A DNA stretch of 64,000 nucleotides. Origin: Lingula anatina. Lineage: Eukaryota > Brachiopoda > Lingulata > Lingulida > Lingulidae. Positions 51,330 through 62,879 of the stretch are shown piece by piece. Position 1 is the stretch's first letter, and each line of letters starts with the position of its first letter. The translations under genes and the position numbers were made by a program. The notes below the pieces were generated by a model that had not been told where the DNA came from, made no database searches, and was given only the letters and a program-made list of their open reading frames with translations. The stretch is from positions 154,112 through 218,111 of the forward strand of contig NW_019775775.1 in NCBI RefSeq assembly GCF_001039355.2. Reading direction: 5' to 3'.

Positions 51330-51560
51330 AAAATGAGGTCGAATTAGGCGAAAATGAAGACATTCTTAAAATGATAAATAAGGAAAAGGCGAAACTGTAA
51401 AATATAAGAAAATAAAAATAAAGGGTATAATGATAAGATCAAAGGAAATATGGATCGAATATGGAGAAAAACCATCAAAATACTTTTGGGCACTGGAAAA
51501 TAGCAATTTTACAAATAAGTCAGACACATTTCGGAATATCACAGATTAAACTTACCAACT
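51330..51560 (+). pseudogene. Tx1-like LINE fragment (pre-RT region)
   Basis: The plus strand reads KIKGIMIRSKEIWIEYGEKP then KYFWALENSNFTNKS, homologous to the KLKGILLQAKARWVEEGEKP region of the LINE at 46861-47079. No RT follows. A lone CAGGGGCGGATCC-type MITE end occurs at about 51706-51723. Confidence 0.75.
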
Positions 51561-52706
51561 TTGTCTGATCTAGTTTCCCCGACTCCCGTTTTAAAACATA
51601 AGGTATTCACTTATTCACCCACAACGAAAAAAATAAAAACAAAAACGCACCAAAACGAATAAAACACGGCTTCTCACTCCCCCCCACCCCCCAACCCGTC
51701 AGATTAACCGGGATCCGCCCCTGTCTTAATTAGACCTCACATTAACAACTAAGGTCATCAGTTTTTAAGTTTTTAAGCTAAAATCTTTTCGCTGAAACAA
51801 ACCTTTTGTCGATTCATATTTTATGTAATTTAACGTTCCATAATAAAATAAAAATGTAGTACTCACCGATTTGAACAATTTTTTTCCTCCTTTTGAAACA
51901 TCTGTAGTAAATCCAAATTATTCTGAGTTAAATGGAAGAAGCTTATCCGGTGGTTATAGCAACATCTCCACGTAAAAACCGCATTTATGATGTAGATTAA
52001 TTGTTACGTTGCTGACGTTGCGCTATGCAAGACGGTCCAAAAGAGACAAGGGTTTTTGGCATAAATTTGCTAAAAAAAAAAAAAAAAAAAAAAAAATCTT
52101 ATGCACAATTAAAATTTATGGATGACAATATTTTTCTGATGAATTTCTTGACACCGAAGGAGAACATTAAGTACTTAGGTTATAGACTAAAAGAAAATAT
52201 ATGAAATGAGACTGCGTATCATTATATCATAATAAAGAAAATATTGAAAGCCATCGACTATAACACTGCTTGGCAATAAAAATGAGATACTACAATGAAA
52301 GCAATCATTTCCTGGATGCTACATTCCAGTATAATCCCATTTTTATTTAATTTGATTGATTCGAACACTTATTAGATGTAGGCCTAGGCTCTACATTTTA
52401 AAGTCAGAGAGAGAGAGAGAATAAAAGTGATTCCTCTCCTCTGCATTTGTATTCGTTTGGCTTATTTTTTTACCCTGACGTAGCCTACATGTAATTTTTT
52501 AAAATGTTAACGATTTTGGCTTAGATCTAATCTAACAACGAATCACACTGAAAGCAATATTGGACGATTTTATCCGCAACGTTACGTTACGTTGTTAGGG
52601 CCTACTCAATGTTACGTCGATGCGTTACGTCTCTGTCTATATTCATTACGTTGCACGTGTGTTACGTTTGGCAGTTAGAGTATGTCATTGGCTAGTTGCC
52701 AAATGC

Positions 52707-53013
52707 TGACGTCAGTTGGTGACGTTCTTGGCATTTTGCCAGTTTTTTTGTTTTGGCAACAGACCTAAGCACGTCATTTTTCAAAAATTTTGAAACTCGG
52801 TGGAACATGGAATCAACTAGTCTATAGATGGTCAAAAAAGAGATTTTTATTTCATCAAATTATTTCTGTTGTCTTACCTATTTTTCATTTGATGAACATA
52901 CGCAAAATTAATAGTAAATTCAAACACTACTTTGTTTTTCGGATATCGTCAAGACAACCGACAGATCATTACGCCATAGTATATAAAGCGAGCATGCTTC
53001 ACGAGCGTCAGTT
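52707..53013 (+). promoter_or_regulatory. Promoter: CRE, TATA box, initiator
   Basis: Full CRE TGACGTCA at 52707-52714, with ATTGG (reverse CCAAT) at 52688 and further GACGTT/CGTTACG motifs upstream. TATATAAAG is at 52980-52988 and an initiator TCAGTT at 53008-53013, putting the start at A53010, 30 bases after the TATA start. Spacing is textbook for a TATA/Inr core promoter. Confidence 0.65.
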
Positions 53014-53300
53014 GACAACGAGCTTGCACAGTGAGCAGACTTTACGTCACTTCACAGCGAATTTCTCAGCATTTTCGACTGTCTGTTGCCTCAGGCTTTC
53101 ACCTTTTCTACATTATTTTACCACTGTATCTTGAAAAAGATATTGGTGAGTCTTTCTGCATAATTGTATTCAAAAATGCAATTTTGAGATATCCTTTTTT
53201 TTTTTAGTTTTTTGGGTATTTCATTTTTTAAACTATTTTTAAAAAAATCATAGGACATATCTATCGAAAACACTTTTGAAGAATTATGCATCAAATCTAC

Positions 53301-53302
53301 TT

Positions 53303-53337
<35 letters not shown>

Positions 53338-53338
53338 T
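53301..53338. repeat. (TTTA)n microsatellite
   Basis: About nine TTTA/TTAT units in the intron of the SxIP-motif gene. Confidence 0.95.
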
Positions 53339-53566
53339 GTGAAACAACATATTATCTTTTCAACGAAAGTTGCTGTATAGGCTATAGTTCTAAAGAAATA
53401 TAGACTTCAGGTCTATACATATATTTTTTTGCTGAGAACTTAATAAAAATCCCTACAATTATCCCCATGCTACACATCAGATGCATGCTTCTGTATGCTG
53501 ATTATGACTATAAAATCTACACACACCCAGTTATGTACAACAAAAACAATTTTGCTCCTTTCAGAG

Positions 53567-54217
53567 ATGTGTAGTACAACTGTACCCACACGTAGTGGAG
53601 TCCACTATCACGCATATTATTGCCCATGTGGATGTGGTGGCATCTTTAGAGCCAAAACTAAGGTACCAAATACAGTGTTAGCCACTATGGCTTCAACGCT
53701 GTTTACCTTTGCCATGAATACACTTAAGAATGTCTTTGGAAGCACCACTTTTAAGTCTAGAATCCCTATAGCAGTTAACGGGTGTCTCCGTTCTACTGAG
53801 AGGGCACACTGCCCAGCGGTTGTAATCCAAAGAATACCTAAACCTAGTCGTATTCCTGTTGCTACTAAAGCTTTGTATGGTGGTGGTGAGGGGAGAAACG
53901 AAAGGGGGGAAATTATTGTGGCTGATCCTCTGTGGAGGATGAGGGGTAGGCGTGCTCGGAAAACACCTATGCCTAGATCTCTTCTGCGTTCTCCTTGGCA
54001 CCCTATCAGCTCTAGGCACACTTCAAGAAGTGTTGCCGATGCTTTGAGGAAGACAGAGCTACATGGTCGCTCTAAGTTTTGTGGTGATGAGTTTACTCCT
54101 TGTAGTCGCAATGTAAGAGTTAAAAACAACGCATTGGTATCAGAAGTGATACGCACTTCTACAAGGCGTTCAACGTTTACTGGCTCTGTATTGAGAATGT
54201 TCTGTTTGGGGTGGTAG
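53567..54217 (+). CDS. Unrecognised basic protein, 216 aa, with two SxIP motifs
   Basis: Noncoding exon 1 (53010-53145, donor GTGAGT) follows the TATA/Inr promoter. Exon 2 begins at 53565 after TTTGCTCCTTTCAG and the ATG is two bases in. One uninterrupted frame of 216 codons ends TAG at 54217. AATAAA at 54583-54588 fits a 3' end. The product is Arg/Ser/Pro-rich. It has an N-terminal Cys/His cluster (HYHAYYCPCGCGG, residues 13-25), a hydrophobic stretch (about 38-50), and KSRIP (63-67) and KPSRIPVATK (92-101), both of the SxIP type that binds microtubule end-binding (EB) proteins. A very basic block is RMRGRRARK (124-132). I do not recognise a family. A microtubule-tip role is only suggested by the motifs. 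GC content is higher than in the flanks, which supports coding. Confidence 0.6.
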   Translation: MCSTTVPTRSGVHYHAYYCPCGCGGIFRAKTKVPNTVLATMASTLFTFAMNTLKNVFGSTTFKSRIPIAVNGCLRSTERAHCPAVVIQRIPKPSRIPVATKALYGGGEGRNERGEIIVADPLWRMRGRRARKTPMPRSLLRSPWHPISSRHTSRSVADALRKTELHGRSKFCGDEFTPCSRNVRVKNNALVSEVIRTSTRRSTFTGSVLRMFCLGW

Positions 54218-54582
54218 CTCAGTACTTGTGTCCCCAATTGTACATATTTCATATTGTTTATGATGTGGCATTCAGTTCTTCAGATAGCATCTGCAAATTT
54301 TCACTGTTAATTTTAATATTTTTTGCATTCTATACAGAAGTATTTCTTACAACCTTTTTACAACCCGATTTACATTGAATACCACTTGCTTTGTAAGTAC
54401 TGTGATGACTGTGTGGAAGATACTAAGTTTTAGATAATGTCAAATTAATATTCAATTCGTTTTGGACACTTTGTGTGGAAAATTCAACTATTTTAACTAT
54501 AAAGATAAAAATAACATAAATTTAACAAATTAAAACAAATTTCTCTGCATTATATTTATTCTGGATGAAATCTATAAAAGTT

Positions 54583-54588
54583 AATAAA
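54583..54588 (+). terminator. Candidate polyadenylation signal of the SxIP-motif gene
   Basis: AATAAA about 365 bases after the stop codon, followed by a T-rich tract. Confidence 0.4.
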
Positions 54589-54803
54589 ACCCCTTTTTTT
54601 CAAATAGTTTATAGTTTTCATGCACGAAATCAATACATAGAAATATTTCTGTTTCATCAAGGCAATCTTTATTGATAATAATTTTGCAGTATTTATTTTA
54701 TTACTGGTTGTCATTGTCTACATACTCATTAGAACATCTCTGAGGAGGATCATGTTCTTGTTAGTGGTGGCCACACTGACAGGAACATTTGGAAAGTTCA
54801 TGA

Positions 54804-55142
54804 TCAACCCTTATTGATTTTGGCCAAATCTGTAAGGTCATTGATCATGATCTTTTCACCATAGCATGTGTTTGTGTTGATGTAGGGCCCCATCAACACC
54901 AACACTGCTATATTCCTCTGGAAGTGTGAGTATGTAGGTCTATCACCATCAGTTTTATCATTTACTCTGAAAAAAAGGAGAAAACTAATCAATGTTTGAA
55001 TGATAAGATGCTTTCTAAAAGTTTATTTTCTAAAATCTTACTTTGCTATGATAGGGTGATATACTCTTTTTTCAATATACTTCTCAATTTTGTCGTTTTC
55101 TGATGTATCTTCCACGCAGTCATTCCCTTTCAACTTGTACAT
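54804..55142 (-). CDS. Small two-exon gene, 87 aa, unrecognised
   Basis: Exon 1 is 55042-55142 (starts ATG, MYKLKGNDCVEDTSENDKIE) and ends at donor GTAAGA. Exon 2 is 54804-54966 after a TTTTTTTCAG acceptor and ends TGA. The join restores a lysine codon and gives 87 residues with no stop, including RPTYSHFQRN, VLVLMGPYINTNTCYGEK and INDLTDLAKINKG. AATAAA on the minus strand near 54697 could end the transcript. It converges with the SxIP-motif gene. No family is recognised. Exon 1 could be internal to a longer gene, and the model rests on splice signals and an exact frame fit. Confidence 0.4.
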
Positions 55143-55279
55143 ATATGCAGTCGTGTTAATAAAAAAATATTACATTTACACATTAGTCCTTGTCAGTTTT
55201 GATGTAAAATCATATTCAAATAAGAAATAAAACACTTTTTTATCCACTACATCTTGTCGTTGTTGTTGTTGCTGTTTGC

Positions 55280-55354
<75 letters not shown>
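55280..55354. repeat. (CT)n microsatellite
   Basis: About 75 bases of CT with two short interruptions. Confidence 0.95.
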
Positions 55355-55356
<2 letters not shown>

Positions 55357-55860
55357 ATGCATAATAAAACACAAGATTTAATAATTTAATATATTTATTT
55401 AGAGTCTAAAATCCAAAAAATCTTTTCTGTAGACGTTTCAAATAAAATACAATACAAATACAATTAAAACACGAAGTTAAAAGGATTAATTAAGAGTAAT
55501 AAGTCATGGTATTAAGAGCGGTGTCCCTATTTTGCGCAAAACACAGCAATACAGCGCAACACAGCGCAAGAGTGGAATATTAACCTTCAAAATAAATCAA
55601 CCCGTCAACCATTATTGTACGGAGGAGCAGGATGAAATACACTGGTATTATACAAAATGACATAGAAATACAGTTGCTTAACTAGCTGTTTTAAACAGGC
55701 TTTCCACTTTGGGGTTTGTTTTATATCTGATAGTAGTCCTATGGAAATGATTGCAACAACTTGTTGCCAATGATCACTGATAAACTGATAACTAACAGCA
55801 AAGGGGCACACCATCTGAATGATATAAATTCATAAAACTAGCATAATTATGAACATTGTT

Positions 55861-56180
55861 GCTTTGTGGCGTTGTGGGACAATATATAGGATCAACTGTC
55901 ATGACTGCAATTCCTTTTACATTGGTGAGACAGATAGACAGTTGAAGACCAGGGTTCGTGAACACAGAAAACCAATGACTGCATGTAGGCTATACCAGCT
56001 CTGCCATTTCTGAACATGTTATAGTATGTATGTGAACATGTGGTAGACACCGGCAACAGTATCGACAGGAATTCAACCAAGATCCTTGAATCCGAGCCAT
56101 CTGACATCCTGCGAGAGGCTACATGTATCAACATCAGCCGTCACCAGCCACCCATGAATAGAGACGGGGGGTCGATCTAC
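55861..56180 (+). pseudogene. GIY-YIG nuclease domain fragment of a retroelement
   Basis: Frame 1 reads GTIYRINCHDCNSFYIGETD then RQLKTRVREHRK, the characteristic start of a GIY-YIG domain as in Penelope-type and similar animal retroelements. After a frame change the second part reads STKILESEPSDILREATCIN and then PPMNRDGG, the usual C-terminal NRDGG signature. No reverse transcriptase was found next to it. The frameshift near 56010-56040 makes it dead. Confidence 0.75.
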
Positions 56181-56425
56181 CTGGTATTTATAAGAGGGTC
56201 CTGGCTTCTATACCACCTAACGGTTAGTGAGTGTCAACATCTGCTCACAGGTTGGCCGTCCATGTTGGCTGTAAGCTAAAGGTAAGAAAGTATCTCGGCT
56301 TGTGTTTGACAATTTTTATCAATGATCCAACTACCAAGCTAGTGCACATTTTACTCAAGTATGAGCATATTCTCAACAAAAATGAGACAAAAGCACTTCA
56401 TTGGGTACAGTACAGGGGGGGGGGG

Positions 56426-56519
56426 CAGGGGCGGATCCAGGATTATTTGAAGAAGGGGGGGGGTTATTTCATTTTATTTTATTTTGGAATGACAGGACCC
56501 CTCCCTAAATCCGCCACTG
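56426..56519. mobile_element. 94-bp MITE-like element with CAGGGGCGGAT ends
   Basis: Starts CAGGGGCGGATCCAGGA and ends AAATCCGCCACTG, an inverted pair typical of short hAT-related MITEs. A G-run precedes it, so a target duplication cannot be read. Confidence 0.55.
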
Positions 56520-56599
56520 TAAGACGTGGTGCTATACCAGTAAAGCTACTGAATCAATCCAAGTTTGGTCGCTTTAAGCCTGCCCGAACGTTTCTAGGT

Positions 56600-58550
56600 A
56601 GATGACTTCAAATACTTTAAATTCATTTTGTTTTACGCTGAGATTGCTCTTGGTCTGTCCCGTGATAGAGCACGATGACAGTCAAAGCAGTTCACAGCTT
56701 GACGGTTTAAGCTTCGAGTAGTCCCTAATATTTTAAATGTCGACTATGGAGTTGCCCCGGGTACTGTAGTACCATATGAACAATCTTGATAAGCAGGGAC
56801 CCAAGAGTTTTGAGCGACCAGGGTGTGGATGCCAGGCGGTCATGATATTCTAATATACTTAAAAGTATATGGATATTTCAGTTTTAACGGATTCAGCGGA
56901 ACAATTTAAGACAATGGTTTTAGGTATTTGCCGGAAACTTATCTTTGATGCATTTTAAAAATGGCTTTGATGCCTGCACGTTGAACACTGTGTTTTGTCA
57001 TCCACCAATGTTTACCCTACTTGATGTTTTGTGTCCTCCATGCCTCCTTTATTTCATCGCGTACCTCGTGACAGTGAAAATTGCAATTCTGCTTTATGTT
57101 AACTACACAGAATTTTAAATTACATTGGTAGAATTACTAGTGGCAGTAAAGTTTTACATGCGAAATAATCAAAATGGGGAAATTATGTGGAATGGCTCCT
57201 TGAAAAATTCGGATGTTGTACTTTAGTGAGTAATTATGTCTCATAATTATAGTACAGCAAAATAGGCATTTTTTTAAAATAAAGTACGGGATAAAGGTTT
57301 AGTGATATACTTCCGTTTGTAATTTTGGCATAATTTTATAAATAATGTCATAATATATTATATTTTGATCCATTGAAGTATGTAACCTAGTTAATAGTTA
57401 CACTGCTATCTGCGTGACTGATAATGAAAGCAGTCATTTTCAAGGCACAGGGGGCGTATTGCTATATCGTCAATTTGCAATACTTGAAGGTGTTTTTGAA
57501 TTTTTTTTCATTTATGTCTTCCAAAACAGTTTGTCATGATTTTTTATCTCCAAACTGTGTATAAGAAGAAATAAAGTAACATTTTCTATATAAAGTTTTT
57601 CATATCCCTCCTACCCTCCCATGCATTTGTTTTATCCCCCACCTTTGACCAGCAGATCTTTACTTGTAATCGTTAATTGATTATTATATTATTTTTCGTT
57701 GTCTAAGGTATTTATGAAATACAAAATATATCGAGTGATTCCAAATCGCCATAACAAATAATGCATTATTTAAAATTCTGATTGTTAAATGAATAAAAAT
57801 TTTGTTTTATTTGTTATATTATGTACAAGAGAATAAGATGGTCTACTGCATGCTGCAATCCGAGCAGTTTTTGCTAGGTTTGACAAACCAAATCGTTCTA
57901 TAGCGCCGTCTGGAGGGGAACAGAAATGCAATCGGTAGTTTAACAGATTGTTTTAGTGTGTCTGTGTGCTTGTGTCTGCACGCGCTTGTGTGTGCTTAAT
58001 TTTCATCACCATAGAAATGGTGGTAATAATACAATTCCAACTGGCATATATAGAAATAAAGTAATAGGCATTTATGATAATAACACTAACAGTACATATC
58101 ATCTACATATTGTGCGGGCATTTCTTCTCATGGTCAGCTGTCATTTTTTATATATTAACTAGTAAGTATATGAATCCAAAAAACCATGTTAAATGACATT
58201 AAAACACTACACTAGTATACCATATTATAAAAATGTAACAATAAAATAAATTAACCCATTATTAGGAAAGAATTGAATAGATGAAAAGTGAATAGATAAA
58301 CTATCAAAATCGTCCAAGTACTAGTATTTTGTGGATTTTGCCGCTGAGGTCAGATTAAACCTGTACCATCGGCATAATCAAACTAAATTGGCACATTTCC
58401 TGAAGAGACCCACGAGGAATCATGACTTAAAAAGCATTGTTGGTTGTGGTCGAATTAATAAGATATTACCAACATTTCAAGAAGTTTGTTTATTATGGGG
58501 TCACCATGGTTTGATTTCCAACCATAGAATACGCGACTAAACACATTGCT
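56600..58550. other. AT-rich intergenic stretch, nothing recognised
   Basis: No coding exon or repeat family that I can support. The open frame 58331-58540 has no splice or family support. Confidence 0.4.
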
Positions 58551-58554
58551 TTGA

Positions 58555-58600
58555 CATCTATCTATCTATCTATGCTTTATCTATCTTTCTATCTATCTTG
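58555..58600. repeat. (ATCT)n microsatellite
   Basis: About ten ATCT units with small interruptions, directly downstream of gene C. Confidence 0.9.
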
Positions 58601-58640
58601 AATAACTACTTCGTTTTTGCAGTCATTAAGTTCGAAGGGT

Positions 58641-61600
58641 TTATTTTTCTTTGAGTATATCAATGTATGCCACAATCATGTCATAACCAAAATCATTCGG
58701 TCGGCAAGCAACATCATCCTCTAACTGAGAAAACAAATTATCCACAATGGCCATTTTCTCCTCTTTCGATCGACGTCCATCCAGACCAGACATGAATACC
58801 GCATTGATCCATCCCCGGAGAGCATTAACATACTTTCGTGCATAGTGGGCAATGACTCTTTGTTCCTCATCTGTAGAAAAAAAGAGAAATAAAACAAGGC
58901 TCGTGTCCATCAGTTATGTAGATTTTATTTCATTTAATAGTTTTTGGATATCTAGCGTCGAAATTCACAAAACGTGAATATGATATTACTTATTTAACTG
59001 CATTCGGTTAACTAAACACGTGATATAATTTATCAAGTAAGCGTTTCAAAGAAACTATTCTCAGTTCAGAAATACAGCAAGCTGCTTAACAGTTTTGTAA
59101 GCAGTCCTTACCTAAGAGTTTTTTATTCTTGAGTTGCATAGATATGTCAAATATTGTTTCGTTTATTTCCAACGACATCAGTTTAAAGCCAGACGCTGAG
59201 ACCTTAGAATCCGCAGAAAGAAACGGCGCTTTCAATTCGTCTTCTGTGCGTTGGAAATATGCAACGTTTGTATTCACAAACTCCTCCTAGAAAAAAAACG
59301 TTAAAACTGTGTTGCAAGATCCATATTTGAATAAAATAGTGTTTTGTATTTTTTAATAAGAAGTAACTTATACACATAAACGAATAAGCCATAACGTTCT
59401 GTTGTGTATCCAATTAATACATAGACCAGGAATATAATCTGTATATGTATTATAAAAAAAATACATAAGGATGTGTCTATGTAAATCCGTACCTGTTTCA
59501 TCTGACATATACATGTAGGTCTGTAGGTTATGTGTAAAGCATATACATAAAACTAAAATATATACCATGGTTATCCGTCCGGTTTTTGCAAATGTAAGCC
59601 AGAGGTCCTTTAAATATGTGGTAATCCTGAATGTGTAATGCCTCGTCGCACCAGAGTGCATGCCATCCTTGGAAGCTGATGTCACTAAGAAGAAATGGGC
59701 ACCTTAAAGAAAGCGAAGGAGATATTTATGAAATGGTTGTACGTATACACATTTTATGTGAATGCTGTCAATTGTAGGCCTACGATGTGCACAAACGTGG
59801 TGTATAGAAACCTTAAACACGAATCAATTATATCCATGTCATAATTAATAGTATCGGACATTTTTTATTCTTTAAGTCAAAACTTGCCAAATTGATCTTT
59901 AAAACATTTGCACTGTACCTGGTTTCAGTTCTGCAGTCCTATTTAAGAGAATGGTTTCCCAGTCTTGAGCGGCCTGCTTTTTGTAGGCTTCAAGCTCTTC
60001 CTCACTGTTCAAGTCTCCTCGACAGAAAATATCTTGTGCAAGACTGCAAGGCCTACAAATCAAAATCGTTCCAACGTTTAGTTTATGGAAAGGACATCCA
60101 TGCATTACATTAATTTGTTCCTTTTTTATGCAATAAATCAAATAAATGAAAAATACTGCATATTTTAGTATTGTTCGTTGCATCGACTTTCTTTTTCTTC
60201 AATGCCCAGCAAACGCTTTAGCTAGTACTTCTTACATGTAACAAACTCACCTCTTACTCAACCAGTGCATTGCGCAGCAGGATACAGCCAGGTCCACATA
60301 ATTCCTTGGCAGGCAGCGTGTAAAGAAATTAGTTCCACTGGCGAGAACAAACACGTTCTCGTCTTCAGGTAGAAAGCTTGTTTGGTCTCCAAATAAACCT
60401 AAAATTTAATTTAATACCATGCTGTACAGTAAAACAAAAAGAATGGTACACGTCTCCTATAAAAGCGTTGTAACATGAGTGGCTGAAAAGGTTGCATTTT
60501 TTAATTTTGCAAAAACGCAATGTTTTCATTTTCACATACTCAGAAGCATTTAAAGTATTCTACACTTGGTTAAGGAGTTCTTGGGAGCTTTAGGAGTTAA
60601 GTTATCTGATAATTTTGATTAAAATGTGTGTCACTGAGTGACGTGGGGTAATACCATATATCAAAGTCTGCCTCCCTCGTTTGGGGGAGGGGGGGGAAGA
60701 CATGATATAACGTCTTTACTCTGATAAGCACAGAACAACACACAAGCACAAACAACAGTTCTCAACAGAAGGGTACAGTACCTTGTGATAAACAAAACAG
60801 CGACTTGAAATCATTCCAGGGTTGATCCTCGTACACAATTACAATCGGTTTTTCTTCACCATGCTTTTTACGAATACCTTCTAAGGAAAAAAGTCATATT
60901 TTCTGTTTAATTCAATTTGACAATCATATAATTATAATCCAGAATATGTGGGATGTACTCGGAAAAGGATAACTGAAAACAAAAAAGGTCTCATAACATA
61001 TTCGCACTGCATGTGAAACCTCGTCGCTCTGCAAACGTTACAGAATTTTTGACTCCACGGACATACGCATTGGCTTATTTCTTAAATCTCTGTATTATTT
61101 AACACTTTGTATTAGGGGTGACACTCTTTTGGTGGCTGAGTATGATTGAAGAAATGAAATGCCGTGTTTTTTTTTTAATTATTTTTTTTACTTTAAAGAG
61201 AGATAGAGATTAAGAGATAGTTACTAAGAGTGTATTACTTATGATCTCTGCCATCAGTTTCATAGATGTTCCTCCATCTCCAGCTCCGTAGTCACACACC
61301 ACAAAGGGATCCTCTGTGTTTTCAACACTTCCATCTCCTAAGAAAAACAATGTATTATGATTTCATTTTCTCGTTAAGATGGGAAATATATTGTTAAGCT
61401 TAAATTTTACTTTCAGCATTTCTTGATACACTTCTATTTGACAAAGATTATCATATTAACATTGGCATATCATATTAACATAAAAATTACAAAAAGGGAA
61501 AAATAAGATTAAAGTCAATCATTGCTTTTCAGTAAAAGTCCATAAAGTAATCATCTTATGTATATTTTTAAAGGCACAGAGGGTGTATGTTTTAAATAAA

Positions 61601-62305
61601 AAATTTAATCAAATTTGCGATAGATAACCAGTATTTGTCTTAAAATGTTATGGTGATGTTAATAACATCTAAAATAAAAAAAAAATGGAGGGAGGTGAAG
61701 GAATCGACAGATGGCGATGTAATAGATGTTGGTTAGGACGATCGAAAAAGAATCCGTAAAACGCGTTTGGCTGTAGTGTTTTGAATGTGTTAATGGTCAG
61801 TTGTCAAGGAAAATTATGTAAAATGTCATCGAAATCCATTTTATGGTATACAATGCGCCAATTGCTCGCCCACTTTTGTTTTGAGAGACGATACTGATAT
61901 TTCTAGTATGATCCTACCAATTGCTTCTAATATGCTAGGCAACAGGAAGTTGTACAGCACTTCGTGATTCGACGCATTTGCACTCCAGAAGTGGGTTCCG
62001 GTGTATTTGTCCGGGAGTTTGTATATGGGATTTCTGGGCTGACACAGCTGGTCGTTTAAATCTGTAAAAGAAAAAAAAAAACATCATTTACACCCCTCGT
62101 ACTAGGCATCTAAGATTTATGAGCTATGGTATCAGCAATTCCGATAGAGGAGGGCAGTTTTATTAATTGGCCTCACGCACATCTGAAGTATGCCTAAGAA
62201 TAAGATGCATGTGGCGATTGATGTCGTAACCACTATAAAATGTATTGAGTGGACCCAAATCTACTTGATGTTGCTGAACCGAAACCCACCTTGACTGTCA
62301 ATCAT
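58641..62305 (-). CDS. SABATH-family SAM-dependent carboxyl methyltransferase, gene C
   Basis: Nine exons: 62290-62305, 61918-62061, 61239-61337, 60782-60880, 60251-60398, 59919-60052, 59566-59702, 59112-59286, 58641-58870. They join into 393 residues without a stop. Seven of nine exons equal or nearly equal the lengths in genes A and B (exon 3 is three bases longer), and every intron phase is the same. Motifs: CDYGAGDGG, VIVYEDQPWNDFKSLF, VSCCAMHWLSK, HSGATRHYTFR and GYDMIVAYIDI. The first exon is shorter (MIDSQ) and the C-terminus ends LKEK without the KAKAA tail. Sequence divergence from A and B is much greater than between A and B, so this is an older paralogue. Activity and substrate are unknown, but the shared SAM motif and HW pair predict a working enzyme. 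Confidence 0.87.
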
Positions 62306-62344
62306 GAAGGCAATGTACGTGTACTTTACACCCTTGAGAGACTG

Positions 62345-62367
62345 CTGGAGAGAGAGAGAGAGAGAGT
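62345..62367. repeat. (GA)n microsatellite
   Basis: Short GA run just upstream of gene C, at its likely promoter side. Confidence 0.8.
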
Positions 62368-62879
62368 TACAATTCAGGAACTATATAGTTTCAAAAAACG
62401 ACTAGAAGTCGTATATCGGTCTTAACTGCAAGAATTTTTTGCAGATTTAGTCGCGTTGCATTTTGGTATTGTGCTAATTATGTGATGATGCTTATTTAGG
62501 TACTTATATCAGGAAAGTGTTCATTACAATGTGCGTCAAACGCCTTAACACAAATACCACAATTAAAGTCATTCGTGCGTTGTCGGCTATCCGATTTTAC
62601 CAGTCTAACCTAAGGAAAGAGACTTTTTATGAAACAGGACCATGCCCTCTTGCAGTACTATTAGTCGTTTTCATGATGACATCTAATGACATTAATTGCA
62701 GATGCTATTGACCATTCTTCTGTTCCATGCTTTAAGAATAAACTTAATTTTTACTAATTTTTATCAAAGCTAAGTCTGGGGATTTGAAATACATGAAGTT
62801 CAACATGAAATTCGATTCCTAAAAGATTAAACTCCAATTAAGATGCGTATGTGGCAAAATTTTTTAAATTACTGAAGTT

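Noticed and set aside
52090-52230. YMDD-like text (tatggatgac) that could suggest a reverse transcriptase
   Set aside because: The surrounding frame has stops and no other RT motif lines up.
53617-54252. Long open frame on the strand opposite the SxIP-motif gene
   Set aside because: It has no promoter, splice or start support, while the plus strand has all three; it is an antisense shadow in a GC-richer exon.
55605-55814. Minus-strand open frame of 69 codons
   Set aside because: Some codon-like character but no start context, splice signals or recognised family.
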